Origin: Caulobacteraceae bacterium
GTDB taxonomy: Bacteria; Pseudomonadota; Alphaproteobacteria; Caulobacterales; Caulobacteraceae
Reading direction: 5' to 3'
Assembly (NCBI GenBank): GCA_019748055.1
Contig: JAIEQC010000015.1
Coordinates: 62,001 to 126,000, forward strand
Length of the DNA stretch: 64,000 bases
Part shown: in pieces, positions 9,188 to 20,172 of the stretch
Numbering within the stretch: the stretch's first letter is position 1
How the letters are laid out: each line of letters begins with the position of its first letter
Program-made: the position numbers and the translations under genes
Notes under the pieces: model-generated
Databases searched by the model: none
Seen by the model: the letters and a program-made list of their open reading frames with translations, nothing else
What the model was told of the DNA's origin: nothing

Positions 9188-9949
9188 ATGAAGCGCGACC
9201 TGGCGGATTTCTGGAACCTGCTGTGGGAGGCGGCCCTGGGTCTGGCCGCCGCCTTCGCCCTGGCCAACCTGTTCGCACCGCCGCAGGACCTCCCGTGGAA
9301 GCCGCTGGACCTCAGCCGCCCGATCGGCACGGCCACCCAGGCCCAGGTCGCCGACTTCGAGATCCGCCGCGCCGCCGCCCCTGAAGAGGCCAAGGCCGTC
9401 ACCGACGCCTGCATCCAGCTGTTGCGTGAGGCGGGCGTGCAGGTCGAGCGCGCCGAGGACCGCGACGACGGCGGCTTCTGCGTCGTTCAGGGGGCCGTGC
9501 GCCTGACCGGCGGCGCCATCACGCCGCTGGCCCCCGGCGGTCTGGTCATGCAGTGCCCCATGGCCGTGCGCTACGTGATCTGGGACCGGCAGGTGTTGCA
9601 GCCGGCCGCGCGCGAGGTGTTCGGCCAGTCGGTGGCCCGCGTGGACAACATGGGCACATACGCCTGTCGCCGCATCTATGGGCAGGAGGACGTCAGCGCC
9701 CGGCCCAGCGAGCACGCCCGCGCCAATGCGCTGGACGTCGCCGGGGTGACGCTGCAGGACGGCCGCAAGGTCTCGGTTCTGGCCGATTGGAACGGCGACG
9801 GACCCGCCGGAGCCGAGGGCGGCGACTTCCTGAAGCGCATCCGACAGGGCGCCTGCCGCGTGTTCTCGACCGTCCTCAGTCCTGAATACAACGCCGCCCA
9901 CCGCGACCATCTGCACCTCGACGGTGCGGAACGGGGGCTGTGCTCGTAA
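9188..9949 (+). CDS. Extensin family protein (peptidase M15-like fold)
   Basis: A 253-residue protein with an N-terminal membrane anchor (residues ~8-29, LLWEAALGLAAAFALANLFA) and the bacterial extensin-like C-terminal domain. The metallopeptidase-like pattern is visible: SEHARANALDVAG (His and Asp candidate zinc ligands) and HRDHLHLD near the C-terminus, with several cysteines (CIQLL, GFCVV, MQCPM, YACRR, GACRV) likely disulphide-bonded. The fold resembles LAS-type D,D-peptidases, so a periplasmic cell-wall role is plausible. It follows the serine hydrolase by 7 nt. Confidence 0.85.
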   Translation: MKRDLADFWNLLWEAALGLAAAFALANLFAPPQDLPWKPLDLSRPIGTATQAQVADFEIRRAAAPEEAKAVTDACIQLLREAGVQVERAEDRDDGGFCVVQGAVRLTGGAITPLAPGGLVMQCPMAVRYVIWDRQVLQPAAREVFGQSVARVDNMGTYACRRIYGQEDVSARPSEHARANALDVAGVTLQDGRKVSVLADWNGDGPAGAEGGDFLKRIRQGACRVFSTVLSPEYNAAHRDHLHLDGAERGLCS

Positions 9950-10143
9950 CCATTCTCGCCGAAGAGGCGAATCGGAATCCGGTTGACCGCGCGGAAAACG
10001 CGGGAGACAACGTCGGCGCAGTCCGGATTTTCGCGGTGTCCAAAGCCGCGTGCAGCTCCTCCTCGTGAACGAGCCTGTCCAGATGGGCTGACGGGCGCCC
10101 CGCCGGGGCGTCTGCCTGGAAAGCGCGTTTACGGAGACGCACG

Positions 10144-10347
10144 ATGGCGACCGGCACGGTCAAATGGTTCAACCCGACGAAGGGTTACGGCTTCATCCAG
10201 CCCGATGGCGGCGGCAGCGATGTGTTCGTTCACATCACCGCGGTTCAGAAGGCCGGCCTGATGGGCCTGGATGAGAACGCCAAGGTCGAATACGAGCTGG
10301 AATCCCAGCGCGGCAAGACCTCGGCGGTGGACCTCAAGGTCCTCTGA
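10144..10347 (+). CDS. Cold-shock domain protein (CspA family)
   Basis: A 67-residue single cold-shock domain. RNP1 is KGYGFIQ and RNP2 is DVFVHI, preceded by the invariant TGTVKWFN. It binds single-stranded RNA/DNA and acts as an RNA chaperone. GGAG lies 8-9 nt before ATG 10144. The 194-nt upstream gap holds no gene but contains a GC hairpin around 10092-10108, fitting the long structured leaders of csp genes. An intrinsic terminator follows at 10371, inside the convergent EamA gene. No assignment to a particular paralogue is possible. Confidence 0.95.
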   Translation: MATGTVKWFNPTKGYGFIQPDGGGSDVFVHITAVQKAGLMGLDENAKVEYELESQRGKTSAVDLKVL

Positions 10348-10359
10348 TCCGAAGCTGAT

Positions 10360-11277
10360 CTACGAACCGGCGGGCGCGGGACTTTCGGGTTCCGCGCCCG
10401 CTTTCGTTTGGGCTCTCGTCGAGCGCTGCGCCAGCACGACCGCGCCCAGCACCATGGCCCCGCCCAGCGCCTGCACCGGCGTCAGGGCCTCGGCGAACAG
10501 GATCCAGCCCAGGATCGCCGCCACCACCGGCTGCACCAGAATGGTCACCGCCGTCACCGACGCCGGCAGCCGGCCCAGCGCCCACGCCACCCCGCCCTGA
10601 CCGACCACGTGCATGACGCCGAGGCCCGCCAGCGCGGCCCATCCCCCGGCCGTCACCGGCGTCAGGTCCTCGCGCAGCGCCAGGGCGGCGATCAGCAGCA
10701 TGGGCAGGCCGATCCCGGTCGACCACAGCGTGACCCGCAAGGCGCCGGCCGTCCGCCGCGCCGCCTGCACCGCCAGAAAGTATCCCGCGTACCAGACCGC
10801 GACCGACAGGCTGAAGGCGTCGCCCAGCAGGGGGTTGGTCCCCTGTCCGCCGTCCGCCCCCGCCGCCATGGCCAGGGCCCCGGCCATCGCCAGCCCCAGC
10901 GCCACCAGGAACATCCTGCTCGGCCTCTGCCCCCAGACGATCCAGGCGAAGGCCGTCACCACCACCGGCGTCAGGTTGCACAGGGTGGTGGCGTTCGCCA
11001 CCGACGTCATGACGATGCCATAGTGCCAAAACCCCAGGTCCAGCACGAAGAACAGCCCCGCCAGCGCCATCCACTTCGATGGCCGCCCGACGCCGTCTCC
11101 TCCGGGCCGGGCCGTCAGCATCAGCAGCAGCGGTATCGCAAAGGCGAACCGCCACATCCCCGCCGCCGCCGGGCCCACCTCGCCCAGCCGCACCAGAATG
11201 GGCGCCAGCCCCAGCACCACGGCCGCGCCCACGAGCACGATCAGGGCGAGGCGGCGGTCGGCGGGCGAGACGTCCAT
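10360..11277 (-). CDS. EamA/DMT-superfamily membrane transporter
   Basis: A 305-residue inner-membrane protein with about ten hydrophobic spans in two repeated EamA halves, typical of drug/metabolite exporters. Visible: the first-half segment SVANATTLCNLTPVVVTAFAW and the second-half LPASVTAVTILVQPVVAAILGW with the conserved proline and final glutamate (FAEAL). Substrate is unknown. ATG 11275-11277 (MDVSPADRR) is chosen because the longer reading would start with a non-membrane basic tail. It follows the DUF488 gene by 20 nt, so the two are probably one transcript. Its last codons overlap the csp terminator hairpin. Confidence 0.88.
   Translation of the reverse strand: MDVSPADRRLALIVLVGAAVVLGLAPILVRLGEVGPAAAGMWRFAFAIPLLLMLTARPGGDGVGRPSKWMALAGLFFVLDLGFWHYGIVMTSVANATTLCNLTPVVVTAFAWIVWGQRPSRMFLVALGLAMAGALAMAAGADGGQGTNPLLGDAFSLSVAVWYAGYFLAVQAARRTAGALRVTLWSTGIGLPMLLIAALALREDLTPVTAGGWAALAGLGVMHVVGQGGVAWALGRLPASVTAVTILVQPVVAAILGWILFAEALTPVQALGGAMVLGAVVLAQRSTRAQTKAGAEPESPAPAGS
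10371..10407 (+). terminator. Intrinsic terminator of the cold-shock gene
   Basis: CGGGCGCGG (10371-10379) pairs with CCGCGCCCG (10392-10400), extended by a G-U pair, around a 10-nt loop, followed by CTTTCGTTT. It lies 24 nt after the csp stop and inside the last codons of the convergent EamA gene. Confidence 0.75.
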
Positions 11278-11297
11278 GCCCCGCCTTACATCCGCGC

Positions 11298-11729
11298 CTA
11301 CAGGTTCACCACCTCGAACCCGTCCTCGCGCGCCAGCCGGTCGGACAGGATGCCCCGGTGGCATTTCGAGTGGTCGCCGCAGAAGCACAGGATCGCCGTC
11401 GGCCGGTCCTTCGCCGTCTCGCGCAGGCGTTCGAAATCCAGCCGGAAGGCCGGCTCCTGCATATGGGCGTCGTAGACGGCTTGCAGTTCGTCGCGCCGCC
11501 CGGCCCGCGCCGCCTCGCGTCCGGCCTTGGGCGTGCCCACGCCGCGCAGGTGCACGTAGTCGATCCCCGCCTCAGCCGCGGAGACGGCCAGCACGGTCTT
11601 GGAGAACCCCGCGCGCCGCGACGCCGCCACCGCCCGCACGTCGGCCAGCACCTGCACTCCCGCCGCCTTCAGCCGCCTGATCACGCCGGCTTGCGGCCGG
11701 CCCTCATATCCGATGGTGTACAGCTTCAT
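11298..11729 (-). CDS. DUF488 family protein
   Basis: A 143-residue DUF488 protein. It opens with the family signature YTIGYEGR, has LADVRAVAASRRAGFSK in the middle and ends with LCFCGDHSKCHRGILSD, whose cysteines and histidine are typical and could bind metal. The biochemical role of DUF488 is not established. Start ATG 11727-11729 is set by the conserved N-terminus (MKLYTIGYEG). It diverges from the epoxide hydrolase gene with only 27 nt between the starts, and lies upstream of the EamA transporter on the same strand. Confidence 0.87.
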   Translation of the reverse strand: MKLYTIGYEGRPQAGVIRRLKAAGVQVLADVRAVAASRRAGFSKTVLAVSAAEAGIDYVHLRGVGTPKAGREAARAGRRDELQAVYDAHMQEPAFRLDFERLRETAKDRPTAILCFCGDHSKCHRGILSDRLAREDGFEVVNL

Positions 11730-11756
11730 GCCCCGCACATGGGGCCGGAGCCGCCG

Positions 11757-12722
11757 ATGATCCAGAGAGATGTCCCGACCGACGGCCTGACGCAGCGGGT
11801 GCTCGAGGCCGGGCCCGAAGACGGCCCCCTGGTCCTGCTGATCCATGGCTTCCCCGAGCTGGGCGTCAGCTGGCGCGCCCAGGTGGCGGCGCTGGCGGGG
11901 GCCGGCTTCCGCGCCGTCGCGCCCGACATGCGCGGCTATGGCGGCACGGGCGGCCCGACCGCGACGGAGGCGCATACGATCCTTCACCTCGTCGGCGACA
12001 TGGTCGATCTGGTGCGGGCGCTGGGGCGCGAGACCTGCGTCGTCGTCGGCCACGACTGGGGCGCGCCCGTCGCCTGGCACTGCGCCCTGATCCGCCCCGA
12101 GATGTTCACCGCCGTCGCCGGCCTGTCCGTGCCCTTCCAGCCGCGTCGCCCCAAGGGCCCGCCGACCCCGGCCATGGCCGCCATCTCCAAGCGCGCCGGC
12201 CTGGGCGACCTCTACATCAGCCGCTTCCAGGCGCCCGACGCCCACGCCGCCTTCGACGCCGATCCCGCCACGGCGCTGCGCAAGATGTTCCACGCCTACG
12301 ACGGCGCCACCCCCGACGCGCGCCAGTCGACCGGCTTCCTCGCCCCCGGCGTCGACCTGCTGCACAGCATCGCCGACGACGCGACCCTGCCGCCCTGGAT
12401 GTCGCCCGAACATTTCGCCGAATACGTCGACGCCTTCACGAAGAGGGGCTTCAAGGGCCCCGTCGACTGGTACCGCTGCCTCGACCGCAACTGGGAGCTG
12501 ACCGCCTGGCTTCAGGACCGCCGGATCACCGTGCCCGCCCTGTTCGTCGTCGGCGAGCGCGACCCGGTCCGTCACTATGCCGGCGGGCACGAAGCGGGCC
12601 TGCCCGACTGGCTGACCGACCTGCGCGGCCGCCACGTCCTGCCCGGCGCGGGCCACTGGCTTCAGCAGGAGAGGGCGGATGAGGTGAACGCTCTTCTGCT
12701 CGGGTTTCTTTCCGAACTCTAG
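11757..12722 (+). CDS. Epoxide hydrolase-like alpha/beta hydrolase
   Basis: A 321-residue alpha/beta hydrolase closest to soluble epoxide hydrolases. The oxyanion-hole motif HGFPE is at 30-34, the nucleophile is Asp100 in GHDWGAPV (aspartate rather than serine), an acidic residue is in GERDPVRHY, and the catalytic His300 is in GAGHWLQQ. The cap region 130-230 contains tyrosines that could activate an epoxide. ATG 11757 is preferred over 11739 because GGAG sits 6 nt upstream of it. The stop overlaps the convergent pirin gene by 4 nt. Confidence 0.9.
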   Translation: MIQRDVPTDGLTQRVLEAGPEDGPLVLLIHGFPELGVSWRAQVAALAGAGFRAVAPDMRGYGGTGGPTATEAHTILHLVGDMVDLVRALGRETCVVVGHDWGAPVAWHCALIRPEMFTAVAGLSVPFQPRRPKGPPTPAMAAISKRAGLGDLYISRFQAPDAHAAFDADPATALRKMFHAYDGATPDARQSTGFLAPGVDLLHSIADDATLPPWMSPEHFAEYVDAFTKRGFKGPVDWYRCLDRNWELTAWLQDRRITVPALFVVGERDPVRHYAGGHEAGLPDWLTDLRGRHVLPGAGHWLQQERADEVNALLLGFLSEL

Positions 12723-13654
12723 ACCGGGTGCGTCTGATCCGGCTTCACCTCGGGCGCCGGCTCGGGCGTCGACGGCACGTCCGGCAGGGGGATGAATTCG
12801 TGGTCGTCTTCTGACGGCAGCGTCATCCGCCCGGCCTTCCAGTCGGCCTTGGCCTGGTCGATCCGTTCCTGTTTCGAGTGGACGAAGTTCCACCAGATGT
12901 GACGCGGCCCCACGCTCTCGCCGCCCAGCACCATGACGGTCGAGGGGCGCACGGCGCGGACGGTCGGCTCGGCGTGGGGCTCCAGAATCACCATCTGGCC
13001 TTCGCCGAAGGTGCGATCGCCGACCTCGATCTCGCCCTTGGCCACATACAGGGCGCGCTCGGCCATGCCGCCGGCGCCCTTGCCCGGAGGCGGGGCGGTA
13101 CGCACCTCGGCGTCCATCTCCCAGTGCACGTAGAACAGCGGCGACGAAACCGGCACGGCGGCCTTGGCGCCGTAGGCCTCGCCCGCCACCAGACGCGCGA
13201 ACAGGCCTTGGTTGGAGTAACTGGGCTGATCGGCCTCGCCGTGGTGATGGAAGGCGGGGTTCGTCTCTTCCAGATGTTCCGGCAGGGCGATCCACGCCTG
13301 CATGCCGTGCATCGGACCGCCCGTGCTGCGCTTCAGCGGGTCGGTGCGCTCGGAATGGACGATGCCGCTGCCGGCCGTCATCCAGTTGACCTCGCCGGGG
13401 CGGATCGCCTGGGTCGCGCCGGTGTTGTCCCGGTGCATGATCTCGCCCTCGAACAGATAGGTCAGGGTCGAAAGGCCGATGTGCGGATGTGGCCGTACGT
13501 TGATCGCCTCCGATCCCGGGGCGAACTCCGCGGGGCCCATCTGGTCCAGGAAGATGAAGGGTCCGACCATCCGCCGCGCGTGGAACGGCAGGATTCGCCC
13601 CACCTCGAACCCGCCCAGGTCCTTCTTCCGGGCCTGGATCACCATCTCGATCAT
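12719..13654 (-). CDS. Pirin family protein
   Basis: A 311-residue bicupin pirin. Metal ligands in the N-terminal cupin: His56 and His58 (RPHPHIG), His100 and Glu102 (VHSER). The second cupin is less conserved, as usual. Pirins bind iron; bacterial members include quercetin dioxygenases and regulatory proteins, so the function here is open. Start ATG 13652-13654 (MIEMVIQARKKDLGGF). The upstream propeller gene on the same strand ends 12 nt before it, so both may share a transcript. Confidence 0.92.
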   Translation of the reverse strand: MIEMVIQARKKDLGGFEVGRILPFHARRMVGPFIFLDQMGPAEFAPGSEAINVRPHPHIGLSTLTYLFEGEIMHRDNTGATQAIRPGEVNWMTAGSGIVHSERTDPLKRSTGGPMHGMQAWIALPEHLEETNPAFHHHGEADQPSYSNQGLFARLVAGEAYGAKAAVPVSSPLFYVHWEMDAEVRTAPPPGKGAGGMAERALYVAKGEIEVGDRTFGEGQMVILEPHAEPTVRAVRPSTVMVLGGESVGPRHIWWNFVHSKQERIDQAKADWKAGRMTLPSEDDHEFIPLPDVPSTPEPAPEVKPDQTHPV

Positions 13655-13666
13655 GCGGTCGCCCCT

Positions 13667-14962
13667 TCAGTCGAGCGCCAGCCTCATGATCCGGGCCGGC
13701 GCCATGTCCTGCGTCCGCGGCCGGCCCTCGCCGTCGAAGTCGCTCCACTGTGATCGGGCCACGAACACCAGATCACCGTCAAGCACGATCCCGGTGGTCG
13801 GTTCGTCGATCGCCGGCAGGTTGGCGGCGAGGACCTCGATCCCGGTGATCGAGGTCCAGTCGGCGCTCAGATCGATGCGGAGCACCCGTTGCGGCGCGAC
13901 GCCGTTCTGGACGGCGTAAATCCGCTGCCCGTCGAGGATCAGTCCGTCGATGCCGATGAGCGAGGCGCCCTCAGGGGTGGACAGGCGGACGGCCGCGCCG
14001 CTGATGGCGTCGACGCGCCAGAGGCCGGACGGATAATCCGCGACCACGACCGTGCGGCCGTCGGGCGACACGACCAGCCCCTGCGGAGACCCCACCGTGC
14101 CGGGCGCCAGCAACGTCTGCACCTCGCCGTTCCCGCCTCGCAACACCAGCAGGGCGCCGCGCGTCGAGTCGGATACGAAGACCGTCCCATCTGAAGCCAC
14201 CGCCAGATCGCCGGGGGACGCCTCTGAACCGCCCGGAACGTCGAACCGCGCCGTGACGCGACCCGTCGCGGGATCGATCCGCAGCAGGGCGGGCGACGGA
14301 GAGGAGGCGCCGGCCGGCGCCCCCGCCACGGCCGGAGGCAGGGACGCGGTCGCGGCCCACAGGCGGCTCGCCCCCGGGTCCCAAGCCAAACCCAAGACGC
14401 CGCCTCCATCGGTCCCGGCGTCGAGGAAGGGCTTGACCGCCCCCGATCCGTCGACGGACAGCACGGTGCGCCCGGCCACCTGCGACACCAGCCAGCGCCC
14501 CCGCGCGGCGTCCCACAGGACGGCCTCTGTCAGGCCGGCGCCCGCGACCTCGAGCACCGGGGTCAGTCGGTCCGCGCCGACCGGGGCCCGGTTGCCGGCC
14601 AGCCGGGCCTCCGCGGCCGCCAACTCGGGCGTGCCCGCCAGCGGCCCCAGAGCGCGATCGGTCGCCGGGTCGAAGATCAGGCCGTACCCGGCATACCGCT
14701 CCACCAGAGCGACGGCGTCGGCGGCGCGGCCCTCCCCCATCGCAAGTCGGGCGCGCATCAGGGTCAGGCCGGGGTGACCGGGATTTCGCGCGTCCGCCTC
14801 GTCCAGTCGCGCGCGGGCTGCGCTCGTGTCTCCGGCCTGCGCGGCGGCGGCGCCCTCCGATCGCAGACGGAAGAAGGCGGCGACGTCGCCCTCGGCCTGC
14901 TGGGCCTGGGCCGCAGGCGCGGCCATACATGCTGCGGCGAAGATCACGGCGGTCAGGCGCAT
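13667..14962 (-). CDS. Periplasmic SMP-30/NHL-like beta-propeller protein with TPR-like N-terminus
   Basis: A 431-residue exported protein. Residues 1-21 are a signal peptide (ending AQAQ). Residues ~25-95 look like a helical TPR-type repeat (DTSAARARLDEADARNPGH). From ~120 on, repeated strands such as GVLGLAWDPGASRLWAAT, GDLAVASDGTVFVSD and QGLVVSPDGRTVVVADYP describe a six-bladed propeller of the gluconolactonase/NHL kind. No enzyme motif is certain. ATG 14960-14962 starts the signal peptide. Pirin follows on the same strand after 12 nt. Confidence 0.8.
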   Translation of the reverse strand: MRLTAVIFAAACMAAPAAQAQQAEGDVAAFFRLRSEGAAAAQAGDTSAARARLDEADARNPGHPGLTLMRARLAMGEGRAADAVALVERYAGYGLIFDPATDRALGPLAGTPELAAAEARLAGNRAPVGADRLTPVLEVAGAGLTEAVLWDAARGRWLVSQVAGRTVLSVDGSGAVKPFLDAGTDGGGVLGLAWDPGASRLWAATASLPPAVAGAPAGASSPSPALLRIDPATGRVTARFDVPGGSEASPGDLAVASDGTVFVSDSTRGALLVLRGGNGEVQTLLAPGTVGSPQGLVVSPDGRTVVVADYPSGLWRVDAISGAAVRLSTPEGASLIGIDGLILDGQRIYAVQNGVAPQRVLRIDLSADWTSITGIEVLAANLPAIDEPTTGIVLDGDLVFVARSQWSDFDGEGRPRTQDMAPARIMRLALD

Positions 14963-15042
14963 TCGGCGGTCTCCCCTTCGGGTTCGGGGAAGCTGCGCCA
15001 TTCCCGGCGATGCGCCTACTGAACGATCGGCAATGTTCCGGA

Positions 15043-15531
15043 TCAGCTCACGTGCGGCGTGACGATGCCCAGAGGCAGCGTCGTGACGTTCTTCACGCCG
15101 CGCGTGACGATGTGGCTTTCGCAGTCCGACACGATGCCCAGCGCCAGCAGCTTCTCGCGCAGGAACTTGTCGAAGGCGTGCATGTCTGAGGTGACGATGC
15201 GCAGCACATAGTCCTCGCGCCCGGTGATCGTGGCGCATTGCACCACCTCCGGCCAGGCCGCCACCGCCGACTCGAACCGCTCGAGGTTTTCGGTCGACGG
15301 CAGGTTCAGCTTGACGATGGCGTAGACCTCGAAATCCAGCCCCAGCTGCGCCGCGTGCAGCAGGGTCACGCGCTTCAGGATCAGGCCCTGATCCTCAAGA
15401 CGCTTGATCCGCCGCCAGCAGGGCGAGGCCGACAGTCCGACCCGATCCGCCACCTCCGCGACCGACAATCCTGCGTCGTGCTGCAGGATGTCCAGGATGC
15501 GGGCGTCGATGGCGTCCAGCTCTTCGGCCAA
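15043..15531 (-). CDS. Lrp/AsnC family transcriptional regulator (BkdR-like)
   Basis: A 162-residue Lrp-type regulator: an N-terminal winged helix-turn-helix (LDAIDARILDILQHDAGLSVAEVADRVGLS, with SPCWRRIKRLEDQGLI as recognition helix) and a C-terminal RAM ligand-binding domain. It is divergent from the branched-chain 2-oxoacid dehydrogenase operon with a 141-bp shared control region, the standard place for BkdR, which senses branched-chain amino acids and activates bkd transcription. That specific role is inferred from position. Start ATG 15529-15531. Confidence 0.92.
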   Translation of the reverse strand: MAEELDAIDARILDILQHDAGLSVAEVADRVGLSASPCWRRIKRLEDQGLILKRVTLLHAAQLGLDFEVYAIVKLNLPSTENLERFESAVAAWPEVVQCATITGREDYVLRIVTSDMHAFDKFLREKLLALGIVSDCESHIVTRGVKNVTTLPLGIVTPHVS

Positions 15532-15572
15532 GGCGTTTCTCCGAACGATGATTCAGCGCAATGAAATCGCGT

Positions 15573-15599
15573 CAAATGCCGATATGCAAGTCGGATTTG
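15573..15599. promoter_or_regulatory. Candidate Lrp-type operator in the bkd control region
   Basis: CAAATGCCGA (15573-15582) and TCGGATTTG (15591-15599) form an interrupted palindrome with a one-base bulge, in the only AT-richer part of the intergenic space between the Lrp-type regulator and bkdA1. Lrp proteins bind such loose dyads. No binding has been shown. Confidence 0.35.
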
Positions 15600-15600
15600 A

Positions 15601-16911
<1,311 letters not shown>

Positions 16912-16913
16912 GC

Positions 16914-18037
<1,124 letters not shown>

Positions 18038-18038
<1 letters not shown>

Positions 18039-19702
18039 TGGGTCGTTTCGTCTTCAAGCTGCCCGACGTGGGCGAAGGCACCGCCGAGGCCGAACTGGTC
18101 GGCTGGCACGTCAAGGTCGGCGACGTCGTCGCCGAGGACCAGATCGTCGCCGACGTCATGACCGACAAGGCCACCGTCGAGATCACCGCTCCGGTCTCGG
18201 GCAAGGTCACCGCCATCCACGGCGAGCCCGGCCAGATGATCCCCGTCCGCGGCCCTCTTGTGGAGTTCGAGGTCGAGGGCGCGGGCAACGCGTCGGCCGA
18301 TGAACCGGCCCCGGCGCCCGCGCCGAAGGCCGAACCGGCGCCGGCTCCGGTCGAAGCGCCGAAGCCTGCCGCAGCCCCGGCGGGCGCGCCGGCGGCGTCC
18401 GGCGCCAACTATGTCTTCAAGCTGCCGGACGTCGGCGAAGGCACGGCCGAGGCCGAGCTGGTGGGCTGGCACGTGAAGGTCGGCGACACGGTGTCGGAGG
18501 ACCAGATCCTGGCGGACGTCATGACCGACAAGGCGACGGTGGAGATCACGTCGCCGGTTTCCGGCGTCGTCGTGGCGACCCACGGCGAGGCGGGTCAGCA
18601 GGTCCCCGTCGGCGGGCCGCTGGTCAGTTTCAAGGTCGAGGGCAAGGGCAATGTGACCGCCGCCCCCGCGCCCGCTTCCGAGCCGGTCAGGGCGACGGAG
18701 AATTCGATCACCGTCGCGACGGGGAAAACGGAGACGACGAAGACGACGCCGACGACTTCGGCCACTCAGTCGGCGAAGCCCCGCCCCGAAGCCTTCGCGA
18801 CCCGCGTCGCCGGCCAGCGCCCGCTGGCCTCGCCGGCGGTGCGCAATCGCGCGCGTAATCTGGGGATCGAGCTCCAGTACGTCCCCGGCTCCGGCCCCGC
18901 CGGCCGCATCGAGCACGGCGATCTGGATGCGTACGTCGCTTCCGGCGGGCGCGGATCGTCCGCGTCCGGAGGATCGGCGGGCTCGACCTATTCCAAGGCC
19001 GAAGGCACGACCGAAACCCGCATCATCGGCCTGCGCCGCAAGATCGCGGAGAAGATGGCCGAGAGCATCCGGCGCATCCCCCACATCACCTATGTCGAGG
19101 AGATCGACGTCACCGCGCTGGAGGAGCTGCGCGCCCATCTGAACGCCGAGGCGAAGAAGACGGGCAAGGCAAAGCTGAACCTCCTGCCCTTCATCGCCCG
19201 CGCCATCATCGTGGCCCTGCGCGACCAGCCGACCATCAACAGCTGGTACGACGACGAGGCCGGCGTGCTGACCACGCACAACGCCGTGCATCTGGGCATC
19301 GCCGCCCAGACGCCGAACGGCCTGATGGTCCCCGTCGTCCGCCACGCCGAGGCGCGCGACCCTTACGACACCGCCGAAGAGATCGCCCGCGTCTCCGGCG
19401 CCGCCAAGTCCGGCAAGGCCAGCCGCGAGGAACTGTCCGGCTCGACCATCACCATCACCTCGCTGGGCACCCTGGGCGGCATCACCCACACGCCCATCAT
19501 CAACCACCCCGAGGTCGCCATCGTCGGCCCCAACAAGATCCAGGAGCGGGTCGTGGTGAAGGACGGCCAGATGGTCGTGCGCAAGATGATGAACCTGTCC
19601 TCCAGCTTCGATCACCGCATCGTCGACGGCCACGACGCGGCGGTCTTCGTGCAGCGGATCAAGGGCCTGCTGGAGCACCCGGCGACGCTGTGGATGGGGT
19701 GA
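18038..19702 (+). CDS. bkdB: Branched-chain 2-oxoacid dehydrogenase E2 with two lipoyl domains
   Basis: The 554-residue dihydrolipoamide acyltransferase core. Two near-identical lipoyl domains lie at ~3-80 and ~125-203, each with a lipoylatable lysine in DKA (Lys44 and Lys165), joined by an Ala/Pro linker. A peripheral subunit-binding domain spans ~261-297 (ASPAVRNRARNLGIEL). The catalytic domain ends with SSSFDHRIVDG, giving His526 and Asp530. E2 passes the acyl group from E1 to CoA and forms the complex core. Most branched-chain E2 proteins have one lipoyl domain, so the duplication is notable; by eye about 15 of 80 aligned positions differ. Start ATG 18038 overlaps the bkdA2 stop. Confidence 0.95.
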
Positions 19703-19707
19703 GGGCG

Positions 19708-20151
19708 ATGCGTGGCTTGCAACTCGCAGCCTTCGCAGTCGCGCTCGCAGCTTCGCCCGCGATGGCCTGTTCGGTTGTGGTGCCTCTGCCGGAACCGGGC
19801 GAAACTTGGGAAGCTGCGAGGTATCGGCACGAACTGGAGTCCCAGCGGAGATCGTGGGATCAGGCTGCGGGTGTATTTCTGGTGAGGGTCACCCTCGAGA
19901 GCTCGGTGGGGCAAGCGCCACGGGGTTTGGTGATTGCGACGCTAAAGGGGCAGTTCGGCCCCCAAGAGATCGACCTCTTGGAAGGCTGCGCTCCGCTCAA
20001 CGCTGGTGACGTAGTGATTGTGACTGCACGCCGACACGGACTGGGCTGGAAGCCGACCGACACGATAGCGCCTTGGGAAGTTCGCGATTCCCGCTTGGTG
20101 CAGGCGCTGAATGCCGCCGCCGAACGCCTGACCCGTCGCGCTCAACGCTAG
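19708..20151 (+). CDS. Secreted hypothetical protein inside the bkd operon
   Basis: A 147-residue protein with a signal peptide (residues 1-19, ending AMA) followed by a cysteine (ACSVVVP), so it may be a lipoprotein or disulphide-bonded. A second cysteine occurs in LLEGCAPL. The beta-rich core (VFLVRVTLES, GLVIATLKGQFG, GDVVIVTARR) resembles small secreted proteins with an OB-like or netrin-like fold, but I recognise no family. GAGGG stands right before ATG 19708, 5 nt after the E2 stop. Codon use is less GC-biased than the flanking bkd genes (TTG, GTT, ATA, CTA occur), suggesting later acquisition. Confidence 0.7.
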   Translation: MRGLQLAAFAVALAASPAMACSVVVPLPEPGETWEAARYRHELESQRRSWDQAAGVFLVRVTLESSVGQAPRGLVIATLKGQFGPQEIDLLEGCAPLNAGDVVIVTARRHGLGWKPTDTIAPWEVRDSRLVQALNAAAERLTRRAQR

Positions 20152-20172
20152 CTGCCTCAGCTGAGATATTTC

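Noticed and set aside
9876..10172. Minus-strand open frame in the leader of the cold-shock gene
   Set aside because: No ribosome-binding site, no family resemblance, overlaps both flanking genes; the region is better explained as a csp leader.
11298..13748. 816-codon open frame covering DUF488 and running antisense through the epoxide hydrolase and in another frame of the pirin gene
   Set aside because: Only the DUF488 part from 11729 downward has a family signature; the upstream part is a shadow of two convincing genes.
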